Position numbers and translations under genes: made by a program. Of a DNA stretch of 64,000 nt, positions 1-8,593 are shown piece by piece; within the stretch, counting starts at the first letter, position 1, and every line of letters starts with the position of its first letter. The DNA comes from JBAOHV01 sp964450685 (GTDB lineage Bacteria > Actinomycetota > Acidimicrobiia > Acidimicrobiales > Microtrichaceae), in assembly GCA_964450685.1 (NCBI GenBank), contig CAYVDN010000007.1, positions 30,647-94,646 of the forward strand. Reading direction: 5' to 3'. The notes below the pieces were generated by a model. That model saw nothing but the letters and a program-made list of their open reading frames with translations. It searched no databases and was not told the origin of the DNA.

Positions 1-154
1 GTCCGCCGATGTCGGGCGGCACGATCAGTCGTTCCAGGCCGCTGGGCTCTGCAGGTGGACGAGGAGGGCGTCGAACCGGTTCGACCTGTTCGACCTGGTC
101 GATCGCACCGGCACCGCTGGGCCGCTGCCCCTCCACGGTCGGCACGTCGGTCAC
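1..154 (-). CDS. Possible 5' end of a divergent gene, cut by the window edge
   Basis: On the minus strand an open frame starts at a GTG (position 154, alternative GTG at 145) and runs off the left edge after 51 codons. It is rich in Pro, Glu, Gln and Arg and contains a short VEQVE-type repeat, as in a disordered N-terminal tail, ending near LERLIVPPDIGG. Third codon positions are mostly G or C, as expected of a real gene here. It would be divergent from the histidine phosphatase gene with about 115 bp between them. No family is recognised and no strong ribosome-binding site is visible. Confidence 0.35.
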   Translation of the reverse strand, partial: MTDVPTVEGQRPSGAGAIDQVEQVEPVRRPPRPPAEPSGLERLIVPPDIGG

Positions 155-270
155 CCCAAGACGATACCCGTCGGGTACCGTCGGACCCCAGGCCGGTCGC
201 CGCACGCAGCGACTTCGGGTGGACCCACGAAGGTCCGCTCCGGCGCGCCGCACTGCTACCGTCGCCGCTC

Positions 271-855
271 GTGACGAGGATCCTGGTGGTGCGCCACGGC
301 CAGTCCGAATGGAACGCCGACGGCCGGTGGCAGGGTCAGGAGAACCCGCCGCTGACCGCGCTCGGTCGGCGTCAGGCCCACCACTCGGCGGCGGCTGTGG
401 GGGCGGTCGACGCTCTGTACGCGTCGCCTCTGGACCGTGCGGCAACGACGGCGATGCTGATCTCGGAGTCGATCGGGGTGGGTCCGGTCGTGTTGGTTCC
501 CGGGCTGATGGAACGTCACGCCGGTGAGTGGCAGGGCCTTACGAGGGACCAGATCGAGGACGCCTACCCGGGTTACCTGGACGCGGGCCGTCGGCCTCCC
601 GGCTGGGAGGACGACCAGCACGTCGAGGACCGGGTGATGGGCGCCCTGGACGAGATCGCCGACGCGCACCCCGACCAGCACGTGCTCGTGGTCGCGCACG
701 CCGGGGTCATCTTCGCTATCGAACGGGCGCTGGGGGCACCGTGGGAGCGGCTGGCCAACCTGGGTGGGCGTTGGGTCGTCCGCAACGACCGGTCATGGTC
801 GGCGGGCGAACGGGTTCACCTGCTGATCGACGAGACGATTCCCGATCAGATCTGA
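271..855 (+). CDS. Histidine phosphatase family protein (phosphoglycerate mutase-like)
   Basis: A 194-residue cytosolic protein of the histidine phosphatase superfamily. The catalytic RHG motif lies at residues 8-10 right after a GTG start, an ERHAGEWQG segment follows near residue 81, and the second catalytic histidine is His143 in VVAHAG. The family transfers phosphate through a phospho-histidine; members include broad phosphatases and glucosyl-3-phosphoglycerate phosphatase, and the substrate cannot be read here. The frame stays open upstream to position 55, but GTG 271 places RHG at the family's usual distance from the N-terminus. The 3' end overlaps a small antisense-oriented gene by 10 bp. 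Confidence 0.88.
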   Translation: MTRILVVRHGQSEWNADGRWQGQENPPLTALGRRQAHHSAAAVGAVDALYASPLDRAATTAMLISESIGVGPVVLVPGLMERHAGEWQGLTRDQIEDAYPGYLDAGRRPPGWEDDQHVEDRVMGALDEIADAHPDQHVLVVAHAGVIFAIERALGAPWERLANLGGRWVVRNDRSWSAGERVHLLIDETIPDQI

Positions 856-1058
856 GCCGACGGGGAACCGAAGCGCTCGGGCGACACGATCGCCGAGATC
901 TGCGCGGCGGCCTGCTCCCCGTCGAGCCCTTCACCGCTGACCCGGTCCAGGCTCTCGATCGCCTGCTCGACCGCCACGAGATCCGACTCGAGCGCGTCGA
1001 GGACCGCCAGCTCGTCATCGCCCGACTGCTCCGGATCGGTGCTGCGCTGCTCGTCCAT
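846..1058 (-). CDS. Small acidic hypothetical protein
   Basis: A 70-residue acidic protein beginning MDEQRSTDPEQ. A predicted helical, coiled-coil-like middle (residues about 15-40, rich in Leu, Ala, Glu and Asp) precedes a GEQAAAQISAIVSPERF tail. The ATG at 1058 is preferred over an upstream in-frame start at 1085. It converges with the histidine phosphatase gene and is divergent from the membrane protein at 1120. No family is recognised. Its size, acidity and helix suggest a small partner or regulatory protein, but that is a guess. Confidence 0.55.
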   Translation of the reverse strand: MDEQRSTDPEQSGDDELAVLDALESDLVAVEQAIESLDRVSGEGLDGEQAAAQISAIVSPERFGSPSAQI

Positions 1059-1119
1059 GACGCCGAAGGGTAGCCCGGGTCGCAACTACGATCGTCCGGC
1101 CGCCCGACCCAGGACCCCC

Positions 1120-1515
1120 ATGTTCGCAGCCGAGATCCAGTCAGGGACGCTCGTGCGATCGCTGTTGATCGCAGCCGTGATCGTCTCGCCGTACGCGCTC
1201 TACAAGATCAACCAGGTCCGCTCGCTGCGCCGCGAACGCGAAGCAGCGGAGGCCTCCGATGAGAACAGCACACAGGACCGCGGTCCCCGACTCGAGGACG
1301 TGATCGCCCGTATCGGTGAGCTCGGCGCAGACGACTCGTCCGACTCGGCGACCGTCACCGTTCCCCACGGCGTGACCGTGGACGGCGACGTGGCGCCGCC
1401 CGGTCTGGTCGACGCCCTGGTGCGCGACGCGCTGCGGCGTTCGGGCCTGGTGGCCACAGCCGAGGTCGACACCCCCACCGGGCGTGTGATCGAGGTGCAC
1501 CGCCGCCAGGGTTGA
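1120..1515 (+). CDS. Hypothetical membrane-anchored protein
   Basis: A 131-residue protein with one N-terminal membrane segment (residues about 10-28, LVRSLLIAAVIVSPYALY), a basic and acidic linker, and a soluble C-terminal part. ATG 1120 is the first start that keeps the membrane segment near the N-terminus. It ends 14 bp before the ATG of the DUF3039 gene, so the two are probably cotranscribed. No family is recognised. Confidence 0.6.
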   Translation: MFAAEIQSGTLVRSLLIAAVIVSPYALYKINQVRSLRREREAAEASDENSTQDRGPRLEDVIARIGELGADDSSDSATVTVPHGVTVDGDVAPPGLVDALVRDALRRSGLVATAEVDTPTGRVIEVHRRQG

Positions 1516-1529
1516 AGCACCATGGAGGC

Positions 1530-1826
1530 ATGAGCCCCCAGCAGACCGTCCTGGAGCCCACAGGCGCGACGATCACGCGCACCGACGAGCGCACCGAGAC
1601 CGAGGACGGTCCCGTCGCCCACATCGTCCGAACCAAGCCGGGCGAGGACGCCGCCGCCAAGGTCCTCGAGGCACGCATCGAGGGCACCCCGCTCGAGGCG
1701 CTGTGTGGGCACACCTGGGTCCCCAGCCGCGACCCCAAGCAGCTGCCGGTGTGCCAGAAGTGCAAGGACATCTACGAGATGTACCGCAGCGTCAACGACC
1801 GTCTGGACGAGACTCCCCGCATGTGA
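1530..1826 (+). CDS. DUF3039 domain-containing protein
   Basis: A 98-residue protein matching the actinobacterial DUF3039 family, function unknown. A probable zinc-binding set is visible: Cys59-Gly-His61 followed by Cys75 and Cys78 in a CxxC. ATG 1530 is favoured over the in-frame TTG at 1512. The stop codon lies inside the first unit of a 13-bp tandem repeat, so changes in the repeat could alter the C-terminus. It follows a small membrane protein gene closely. Family assignment rests on the conserved CGHTW and CQKCK segments. Confidence 0.82.
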   Translation: MSPQQTVLEPTGATITRTDERTETEDGPVAHIVRTKPGEDAAAKVLEARIEGTPLEALCGHTWVPSRDPKQLPVCQKCKDIYEMYRSVNDRLDETPRM

Positions 1827-1870
1827 CGGCCGCATGTGACGGTCGCATGTGACGGTCGCATGTGACCGCG
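1819..1870 (+). repeat. 13-bp tandem repeat, four units
   Basis: Four consecutive copies of GCATGTGACGGTC start at 1819, 1832, 1845 and 1858; the first has one change (GGCC) and the last diverges at its end. The array covers the stop codon of the DUF3039 gene and ends just before the convergent thiolase-like gene. Because 13 is not a multiple of three, gain or loss of units cannot preserve a reading frame past the stop. Confidence 0.85.
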
Positions 1871-1881
1871 CTGGTGCCTGC

Positions 1882-3429
1882 TCATCCCAGGGTACAGGTG
1901 GCGCCGTCGACGGTGACAGTGCGCCCGATCAGCTCGCCGGAGAGCCCCGCGGCGAGCAGCCCGGGCTCGTCGCTCGTGCCGATCCAGCGGGTCGAGTCGT
2001 CGACGTCGGCGATCACGAACGCCTTGGCCGCGACCCCACCCTCATGGGTGACGGTGAACGTCGCCACCCGGGCCGAACCCGTGTGTTCGGCGACGACCCG
2101 GCGCCGGGCTGTGACCTCGTCGGCCCGGTCGGCCAGGTCAGCGACCAGCGCAGGTGCACCGGGTTCGCTCGACCACACTGCCAGCGCCGGTTTTGTGAGC
2201 AGCCCCGACACGGTCGTGACCAGTCCCAGGCTCCCGGGGTCGGCGCGCACAGCGCGCACCACCGCCGCTGTCGACTGGTACGTGTAGTTGTTGAACGGCC
2301 CGCCACCGAAGCTCATCCCGCCGGTCGACGTCGACGGGTCGGCCGGGTCCAGACCGAGCTCGCGCTGCTGTACGCGCACCGCCGAAGGGAAGCAGCTGTA
2401 GATGTCGCGGTGCTCGATCGACTCCAGCGACACTGCCAGGTGATCGGCGGCCGCACGGCCCAGCACCTCCATCGCCGGCCAGCGGTGCAGCTCGGCGCGA
2501 CACGACAACGGCACCGACGAGGACGACTCGACGAGCACCCGGGGGAACACCCAACGGTCCCGCTGCACTCCGAGCTCACGGGCGACGGCGACCGAGCACA
2601 ACAGCAACGCGCCTGCCTGGTCGACACCCCACTGGGTGCTGTGCCACTTGGCGTAGGGGTGTGCCAGCGGGCGGTTGCCCGGGCCCGGCACCCGCAGGAA
2701 CCGCGCATCGCGATGCTCGGGGAACGCCGCTTCGGGGTTGGCCGCGGCCGCCTGGTTCAGCCGGTGCCAGAGCTCGGCGTTCGTGTCGAGCTGCTCGTCG
2801 AGCGACATCGCGTCGGCCGCGGCGAGTGCGTTGTCGATGCACGCGTAGTGCTCGACCGCGTCCCACATGCCGGCGTCGATCTCCGCCTGGGCGACGATCT
2901 CCCCCTCGGCCGACCAGCACTCGTCGGGGTCGACCCCGTCCTGTTCGGTCCGGTTCTGCTCGGTCACGATCGGTCCGAGTCCGGCGCGGGAGCGTCTCTG
3001 CTCGGTTGCCTTCGCCTCACCGCCGACGACGAGGGCGACATCCAGCTCACCGGCGGCGATCAGTTCCCATGCGACCCGCACGGGTGTCTGCTGGGACACC
3101 CCGACCTCGACCCGCACGGTGTGGACCGTCTCAGCGCGCAGCCGGTCCGCGACGAGCCGGTCCGCGACGAGCCGGGCGGCGTCGGAGTAGCTCCACGTGC
3201 CGACTGGTACCGCCACCCATCCGAGCCGCGACCTAAGCTGGTCCGCGACAGCCGCGTCGTCGAAGGCTGCGTCGTCGAAAGCTGCGGCCGCCGCTTCGAC
3301 CATCAGTTCGAGCGCCTCGACGTCGGGCACCTCGATGTCGGGCCCGGCGCCGCCGGCCACCGGCCGGTACGCCGTTCCCACACCCACGAGAACCGGGGTC
3401 AGCGGGTCGAGTTCTGTGTCGTCGGCCAC
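1882..3429 (-). CDS. Acetyl-CoA acetyltransferase-like (thiolase fold) protein
   Basis: A 515-residue thiolase-superfamily protein starting at GTG 3429 (MADDTELDPLTPVLVGVG). The N-terminal half has the thiolase-like opening and a VVGGEAKATE segment. A DIYSCFPSAV motif ending near residue 351 occupies the place of the family's conserved C-terminal-half motif, and a small beta-rich domain follows at about 430-515. This architecture resembles actinobacterial acetyl-CoA acetyltransferases of the SCP-x/Rv1867 type, which act on acyl-CoA substrates, though many such members are not proven enzymes. The reading frame continues upstream without a better start. It is convergent with the DUF3039 gene. 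Confidence 0.75.
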   Translation of the reverse strand: MADDTELDPLTPVLVGVGTAYRPVAGGAGPDIEVPDVEALELMVEAAAAAFDDAAFDDAAVADQLRSRLGWVAVPVGTWSYSDAARLVADRLVADRLRAETVHTVRVEVGVSQQTPVRVAWELIAAGELDVALVVGGEAKATEQRRSRAGLGPIVTEQNRTEQDGVDPDECWSAEGEIVAQAEIDAGMWDAVEHYACIDNALAAADAMSLDEQLDTNAELWHRLNQAAAANPEAAFPEHRDARFLRVPGPGNRPLAHPYAKWHSTQWGVDQAGALLLCSVAVARELGVQRDRWVFPRVLVESSSSVPLSCRAELHRWPAMEVLGRAAADHLAVSLESIEHRDIYSCFPSAVRVQQRELGLDPADPSTSTGGMSFGGGPFNNYTYQSTAAVVRAVRADPGSLGLVTTVSGLLTKPALAVWSSEPGAPALVADLADRADEVTARRRVVAEHTGSARVATFTVTHEGGVAAKAFVIADVDDSTRWIGTSDEPGLLAAGLSGELIGRTVTVDGATCTLG

Positions 3430-3507
3430 AACGGCGCACCGTACATGTGACAAGCGGACGGGACCGAGCGGGAATTCGGCCGACGGTGATGGTGGTTGAC
3501 TGCGTGC

Positions 3508-4536
3508 GTGCCGACACATGAGAACGAGCTCACCCGGCCGGTGGACCTGTGCACCGGCGACGGACGTCACCTGAACCCCGCCGCCCGCGGCTGGTCCCGC
3601 CGGCCTCTGCACACGGCCAATCTGCGCGGCCGCAGGTTCAGGACCAAGAAGTGGGACTACTGGGCGGTACTGGCAGGCGACCTGGCGATCGGTCTTGTCT
3701 ACGCGGACGTCGGCTACGCGGGGCTGGCGAGCATCTGGTGGGGCGACCTGGTCAGCCACGACACGGGCGGCGTCGACGTGGTCACACCGCTGGCCCGGGG
3801 CGTCTCGCTGCCCGACAAGCCGGGCACGGCGCCGTTGGAGTTGGACCACTCGAAGCTGCGCATGCGCCTGAGCGACGACACCGACGGCACCCACCTCTAC
3901 GCCCGTTGGACCGAACGTGACGGCAGCGCCGGCGAGCTCGACGTGACCGTCGCCCTGCCCGACGGCCACGAGTCGCTCAGCGTCGTCATCCCCTGGAGCG
4001 AGACGACGTTCCAGTTCACCACCAAGGACCAGGCCCGCCCGACCTCGGGACGCTTCGTCCGCCGCGGTGTCGAGGAACCCGTCGGGGGTGACACACCAGC
4101 GTGGGGTGTGCTCGACGTCGGCCGCGGCCGCTGGCCGTACTCGATCCGCTGGAACTGGGGCGGCGGCGCCGGCAACGCTCAGACAGGTGAGCTGGTCGGG
4201 GTGCAGTTCGGTGCCAAATGGACCGAAGGCACGGGCTACACCGAGAACGCGGTCACAGTCGACGGCCGCATGCACAAGATCGGCACCGAGCTCGACTGGC
4301 GTTACAGCTGGGACGAACCGATGGCGCCGTGGCGTGTCGTCGACCCAGGCGGGGCGCTCGACCTGACCCTCACACCGCGGCTCGACAAGCACTCGCGCAC
4401 CAACGCCGGGGTCCTGTCGATGGAGGTCCACCAGGTGTTCGGAACATGGTCGGGCACGGTCACAGCAGAGGACGGACGGGTCCTGCAGGTGGATGGGATC
4501 CAGGGATTCGCCGAGGAGGCACGCAATAGATGGTGA
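3508..4536 (+). CDS. DUF2804 domain-containing protein
   Basis: A 342-residue protein that matches the DUF2804 family over its length: a KKWDYW segment near the N-terminus, a central WGVLDVGRGRWPYSIRWNWG stretch and a C-terminal WSG beta region. Its function is unknown. GTG 3508 is chosen; a TTG at 3496 would add four residues. Its last codons overlap the ATG of the downstream DsbA-like gene (ATG at 4530, stop ending 4536), a typical translationally coupled pair. It is divergent from the thiolase-like gene with about 80 bp between. Confidence 0.8.
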   Translation: MPTHENELTRPVDLCTGDGRHLNPAARGWSRRPLHTANLRGRRFRTKKWDYWAVLAGDLAIGLVYADVGYAGLASIWWGDLVSHDTGGVDVVTPLARGVSLPDKPGTAPLELDHSKLRMRLSDDTDGTHLYARWTERDGSAGELDVTVALPDGHESLSVVIPWSETTFQFTTKDQARPTSGRFVRRGVEEPVGGDTPAWGVLDVGRGRWPYSIRWNWGGGAGNAQTGELVGVQFGAKWTEGTGYTENAVTVDGRMHKIGTELDWRYSWDEPMAPWRVVDPGGALDLTLTPRLDKHSRTNAGVLSMEVHQVFGTWSGTVTAEDGRVLQVDGIQGFAEEARNRW

Positions 4537-5210
4537 GCGAGATCGAGTACTTCTTCGACCCGATGTGCCCGTTCGCGTGGATCACGAGCCGCTGGGTCAC
4601 CGAGGTTCGCGAGCACCGCGATCTGGACGTGACGTGGAGGTTCATCTCGTTGGCGATGGTCAACGAGCAAGCCCTGGACGAAAGCGACGCAGCCGTCGCT
4701 GCGGGCGGCGAACCCACCCTCCCACAGCACTACCGAGCGGTGACCGAACTCGGCCGCCGACTCCTACGGGTGGCTGCCGCGGTGCGCGAACGGCACGACA
4801 ACGAGTCGGTGCTCGACTTCTACACGGCGGCCGGCGAGCTGCTGCACCCCGGTGGCCGTTCGAAGGCGATCTGGACTGGCGGCGACCCCGGAGACGTCGT
4901 CGCCGAAGCCCTCGAGCGCGCCGGGCTGCCCGCTGAGCTCGCGTCCGAGGCCGACGACCCGAGCCACGACGAAGTGCTGCGAGCCGAGACCGAGCTCGCC
5001 ATGTCACGCACCGGCCCCGACGTCGGCACGCCGATCATCACCTTCGACACCACGCGCGCGGACGAGGCGTCACTGTTCGGCCCGGTGCTCAGCAGGATCC
5101 CCCGCGGTGACGAGGCGTTGGAACTCTGGGATGCAATGTCGTTCGTCGCCACCACGCCAGGCCTGTCGGAGTTCAAGCGTTCCCTGCGCGCCGAGCTGGC
5201 ATTCGACTGA
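4530..5210 (+). CDS. DsbA-family thioredoxin-fold protein, Rv2466c/FrnE-like
   Basis: A 226-residue DsbA-fold protein with the active-site region DPMCPFAWITSRW near residues 10-22. Relatives such as mycobacterial Rv2466c, a mycothiol-dependent nitroreductase, have this layout with CPWC; here the second cysteine is Ala16, leaving Cys13 alone. The rest of the protein fits the helical insertion and the GTPIITFD cis-Pro region (about residues 169-176). A single-cysteine mechanism using a low-molecular-weight thiol is inferred. The start codon overlaps the end of the DUF2804 gene. Confidence 0.75.
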   Translation: MVSEIEYFFDPMCPFAWITSRWVTEVREHRDLDVTWRFISLAMVNEQALDESDAAVAAGGEPTLPQHYRAVTELGRRLLRVAAAVRERHDNESVLDFYTAAGELLHPGGRSKAIWTGGDPGDVVAEALERAGLPAELASEADDPSHDEVLRAETELAMSRTGPDVGTPIITFDTTRADEASLFGPVLSRIPRGDEALELWDAMSFVATTPGLSEFKRSLRAELAFD

Positions 5211-5218
5211 CCGTGCCC

Positions 5219-5278
5219 ACAGCCGCACCGACAGCCGTGCCGACAGCTGTGCCGACAGACGCATCGACAGCCGTGCCG
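5219..5278 (+). repeat. 12-bp tandem repeat, five units
   Basis: Five head-to-tail copies of ACAGCCGTGCCG, some imperfect, start at 5219, 5231, 5243, 5255 and 5267. They fill the gap between the DsbA-like gene and the PAP2 phosphatase gene. The unit is a multiple of three, so a frame reading through it would give a four-residue repeat, but I take it as non-coding. Confidence 0.75.
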
Positions 5279-5286
5279 AGGCGGCC

Positions 5287-5889
5287 ATGAGCGTCACCGT
5301 GTTCGACGCACTGCTGGTGCTGGTCGGTGTCGGACTGACCGTGTTCGCCATCCGCGCAGCCGGCGGGGAGACCATCCCGGCCTCTGAGGTGAGGGTGTTC
5401 CGGTGGGTCAACAGCTGGCCGGACTGGCTGTTCTACGTGCTCTGGTTGCCGATGCAGTTCGGCAACCTGGTCGTGGGCGCGCTGTGGGGGTTCGGGGCGG
5501 CCTGGGCTACGAGCAACTGGGACATCGCGATCGCCACAGCGGCCGCCGTTCCGCTGAAGCTGATCATCGAGCGCGTGGTGCGTCATCGCCTGGCGGGGCT
5601 CCGGGAAGTCCGTCAGCGGCCGGCGACGTCGGTCCCCGGGGCGAAGCGACGCGGCGGCGATGTACCGGAGTCCGGTCCGAGCTTCCCGTCCGGGCACGTG
5701 ATCATGGCCGCGACGATCGGCACGGTGATCGCCGTCGACACGTGGCCGACCTGGAGCTGGGCACCGGCGCTGCTGATCGCAGCCGTCGCCGCCGGGCGCG
5801 TCTACGTGGGTGCGCACAACCCGCTGGACGTCACCTGTGGGCTCGGTATCGGGCTCGTCGCCGGTGGCGTGCTCAGCGCTCTGACCTGA
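5287..5889 (+). CDS. PAP2-family membrane phosphatase
   Basis: A 200-residue integral membrane protein with about five hydrophobic segments. All three PAP2 motifs are visible: a KLIIERVVRHR region (motif 1, KxxxxxxR), PSGH (motif 2) and GRVYVGAHNPLDV (motif 3, whose usual Ser-Arg is Gly-Arg). The family removes phosphate from lipid phosphates such as undecaprenyl pyrophosphate or phosphatidic acid. ATG 5287 follows the 12-bp repeat array; the longer open frame reads through the repeats and is not credible. Confidence 0.85.
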   Translation: MSVTVFDALLVLVGVGLTVFAIRAAGGETIPASEVRVFRWVNSWPDWLFYVLWLPMQFGNLVVGALWGFGAAWATSNWDIAIATAAAVPLKLIIERVVRHRLAGLREVRQRPATSVPGAKRRGGDVPESGPSFPSGHVIMAATIGTVIAVDTWPTWSWAPALLIAAVAAGRVYVGAHNPLDVTCGLGIGLVAGGVLSALT

Positions 5890-5919
5890 CCGCCAGACAC
5901 GCTGACCTGCCTCCGCGCG

Positions 5920-7095
5920 TCAGCCGTCGCCGTCGGCGTCGCTGAAGCTCACGGTGAGACCGAGGAGACTCGCGACCTCGGTCGACATCGTCGTTCGCAG
6001 CCCGCCCAACAACTCGTGCGCCTCGGTCAGGTCGTCCATGGCTGCGGTGTCGACGGCCGGGTCAAGGTCATGGATGGGCGACCCGGCCCGGGTGATCGCC
6101 TCGGTCGCGTTGGCCAGGACCTCGATCATCGACTCGGCGGTGCGCTCCGCCCCGGCCGCCGCGACCAGCGCCGCCAGACCACCGCCCCCGCCCTGGCCGC
6201 CTTCACCGTCGACACCCGCGACGATCGCTTCGATACCCGCGATCTCATCGAGCATGTCGTCGCTGAGGCGATGCGCCGCTCCCCCGTCAGCCTCCTGGGG
6301 CGCGGGGGCCTCGCCGTCCACCCCGATGGCCGGGCCGAGCTGCATGTCGACCACGGTGGTCAGCGCACCGAGCACCCCGTTGAGGAGATCCTCGAGCGAC
6401 TCGGTGGTGTCCGACCACATGCCGTCGTCGCCGGGGTTCTTCATCTGCTCCGCAGCGGGTGCCTCGCCCTCGACCCCGTCGACCCACGCTGCGCGTGTCT
6501 CATCTGCCGCCGCCGCGGACAGAGCCGCGCCCGCCACTGCGTACGAACACGCCCGGGGAGTCAGCTCCGCGACCATCGCCGGCGTGAACAACAGGTACTG
6601 AACGGCGTTGAGACCGCGCAGGTCGGCTCCCTTGCCGTGCAGCTCGTCGGCTGTCACCGGCTCGGCCGAAACCGCCGCGAACTTGGCGATCTTGTCGGTG
6701 TCGACCGCGTAGTTGATCCGTGCGAGCAGACGCAGGTCCTTGATCGGACCGAACCGGTAGGCCGCTGTGTGCGCCCACGCCGACTGCGCCGTCTCCCATG
6801 CGTCACGCGCGCCGGCAAGCGTCTCGTCGGTCGGTGAAGCGCACAGCTCCTCGGTCGCCGTGACAAGCGCTGCGGTCTCGTCCGCGAGCTTCTCGTAGCC
6901 GGGAACGATCACGTCGTCGACCGCGGCGGTGACGATCTCGCCACGGTCCGCTGCGGTCACGTCGCTGTTGCCGTCACCGCCATCGCCGTTGCTGTCGTCG
7001 TTGCCGTCGGAGCAACCGGCCAGCAGCGAGCCGACACACAGCACGGCGATGCACGTTGCGGCGATGCCGCGCAGGGACCGGTGTTTTGACTGCAT
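5920..7095 (-). CDS. Imelysin-family lipoprotein with degenerate motif
   Basis: A 391-residue secreted lipoprotein: signal peptide with lipobox LLAGC (Cys28), an Asp/Gly-rich linker, then an imelysin-like helical domain (about residues 55-390). Imelysins such as IrpA, ICMP and EfeO relatives act in iron uptake at the cell surface and normally carry GxHxxE. The matching place here reads GLNAVQYLLF, so the His and Glu are replaced by Asn and Gln. It also has a Gly/Gln-rich insertion. It is the last gene of an imelysin / di-heme / imelysin operon, 11 bp after the di-heme gene. Confidence 0.85.
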   Translation of the reverse strand: MQSKHRSLRGIAATCIAVLCVGSLLAGCSDGNDDSNGDGGDGNSDVTAADRGEIVTAAVDDVIVPGYEKLADETAALVTATEELCASPTDETLAGARDAWETAQSAWAHTAAYRFGPIKDLRLLARINYAVDTDKIAKFAAVSAEPVTADELHGKGADLRGLNAVQYLLFTPAMVAELTPRACSYAVAGAALSAAAADETRAAWVDGVEGEAPAAEQMKNPGDDGMWSDTTESLEDLLNGVLGALTTVVDMQLGPAIGVDGEAPAPQEADGGAAHRLSDDMLDEIAGIEAIVAGVDGEGGQGGGGGLAALVAAAGAERTAESMIEVLANATEAITRAGSPIHDLDPAVDTAAMDDLTEAHELLGGLRTTMSTEVASLLGLTVSFSDADGDG

Positions 7096-7106
7096 TGCTG
7101 GGGTCC

Positions 7107-8588
7107 TCACAGGGAGTTGAGGAAGGCGATCAGGTCGTCGCGTTCGTCGGCTGACATGCGCAGGAATCCGTCGCGGGCGGCCTGCGCCTCCCCACCGTGC
7201 CACAGGATCGCCTCGGTCAGGTTCCTGGCACGCCCGTCGTGCAGGAAACGGGTGTGGCCGTTCACCTCGTCGATGAGACCTATCCCCCACAGGGGCGCCG
7301 TGCGCCATTCACTGCCGCTGGCCTCGAAGTCGGGACGATCATCGGCGAGTCCTTCACCCATGTCGTGGAGCAACAGGTCGGTGTAGGGACGGATCGTCTG
7401 GTCGGACAGCGACCTTACGTCGGTGCGCCCTGTACGCAGCTGCGAGACGTGACACGCCGAGCAGCCCAGATCGGAGAAGGCCTCCTCACCACGCCTGGTC
7501 GCAGGGTCGTCGACGTCTCGTCGAGCGGGGACGGCGAGCGTGCGCGTGTAGAAGATCACCCGGTCGAGCTTCTGGTCGGAGATCTCGGGGTCACCTCCGG
7601 TCGGGGCCGCCAGACAGAGCACCTGCAGCGGGGTGCAGTCCTGCTGGCGTTGAAGCCGCGAGGTGATTCCGATGTCACCTACGAACGCTCCCGCCGTCTG
7701 ATCGGCGACGCTGGCCACGTTGGCCTTCCAGCCGAAGCGGCCGAACTCCATCTCCTGGGTCGACGGGCTCCACACCAGGTTCGGCCTGCCGCTGACCGTC
7801 CCCTCTTCCTCCTGGCGTTCGGCCAGGTCGCGGATGAACTCCTCGGGCACTGCCTCGAGCAGTCCGTCGCCGAACACAGCAGGGGCGATGCGTGGCGAGA
7901 TCATCGTCTCTTCGCCGAGCGGCCCGTAGGCGAGTTCGCTCACCGAGTACTCGGGCGCCTCGAGCGTGTAGGGCGTGCCATCCTCGAACTCGCCGTGGAT
8001 CTCGCGGGTCGTTACCTGCACCGCGCCTTCGACCGGCACACCGTTGATCGCTCGGTCCTGGAGCTGACCCCCGTATGCGGCGTTCGGAACCGGTCCACCG
8101 TGCTCGCCGTCGCCGGGCACCGACAGGCGCAGCAGCAACCCGCGTTCCTCGGGATCGTCGACGGTCATGGGTGCCGCCCTGCCGTCCTTGAAGTGACACG
8201 ACGAGCAGGACTGCGCGTTGAACAGCGGGCCGAGCCCGTCGCGCGCCGTTGTCGACGACGGCGCTGTCACCCAGTTGTCGTTGAAGAAGTTGTTGCCCAC
8301 CGCGTGGGCGCGCATCTGTTCGCGGTCGAGCCCCGGCACCGGCTGGGCGAACGCCTGCTGACCGGTGTTGTGCACCGTCGCCGCACCCCCCGAAGCCTCC
8401 TTCTCCGCCAACGAAGCTGCCGGCTCGGCAGTGGGAGGTGTCGGGATGCTGCCTTCGGCCCCCTCGGTGCAGGAGGAGATGAAGAAGGTGAGGCCGATGA
8501 CCACTCCCAGCGCAGCGAGGGACCATCCGGTCACCTGGCGAACTGTTGCCAGGCGAGCGGTCCTCTCGCTGACGCTGGTCGTGGTCAT
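7107..8588 (-). CDS. Di-heme oxidoreductase-like protein (DUF1111)
   Basis: A 493-residue exported protein with a membrane segment or lipoprotein signal (residues about 21-40, Cys40) and two CxxCH c-type heme sites: CSSCH at 128-132 and CSACH near residue 383. The family (DUF1111, 'thiol oxidoreductase', related to MauG/cytochrome c peroxidases) is regularly found beside imelysins in iron-regulated clusters. The likely role is electron transfer linked to iron handling at the membrane; the substrate is unknown. ATG 8588 is used; it lies 5 bp after the first imelysin gene and 11 bp before the second. Confidence 0.88.
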   Translation of the reverse strand: MTTTSVSERTARLATVRQVTGWSLAALGVVIGLTFFISSCTEGAEGSIPTPPTAEPAASLAEKEASGGAATVHNTGQQAFAQPVPGLDREQMRAHAVGNNFFNDNWVTAPSSTTARDGLGPLFNAQSCSSCHFKDGRAAPMTVDDPEERGLLLRLSVPGDGEHGGPVPNAAYGGQLQDRAINGVPVEGAVQVTTREIHGEFEDGTPYTLEAPEYSVSELAYGPLGEETMISPRIAPAVFGDGLLEAVPEEFIRDLAERQEEEGTVSGRPNLVWSPSTQEMEFGRFGWKANVASVADQTAGAFVGDIGITSRLQRQQDCTPLQVLCLAAPTGGDPEISDQKLDRVIFYTRTLAVPARRDVDDPATRRGEEAFSDLGCSACHVSQLRTGRTDVRSLSDQTIRPYTDLLLHDMGEGLADDRPDFEASGSEWRTAPLWGIGLIDEVNGHTRFLHDGRARNLTEAILWHGGEAQAARDGFLRMSADERDDLIAFLNSL

Positions 8589-8593
8589 GGGTT

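Noticed and set aside
1849..3450. 533-codon plus-strand frame opposite the thiolase-like gene
   Set aside because: A GC-rich shadow; the minus frame has clear thiolase motifs.
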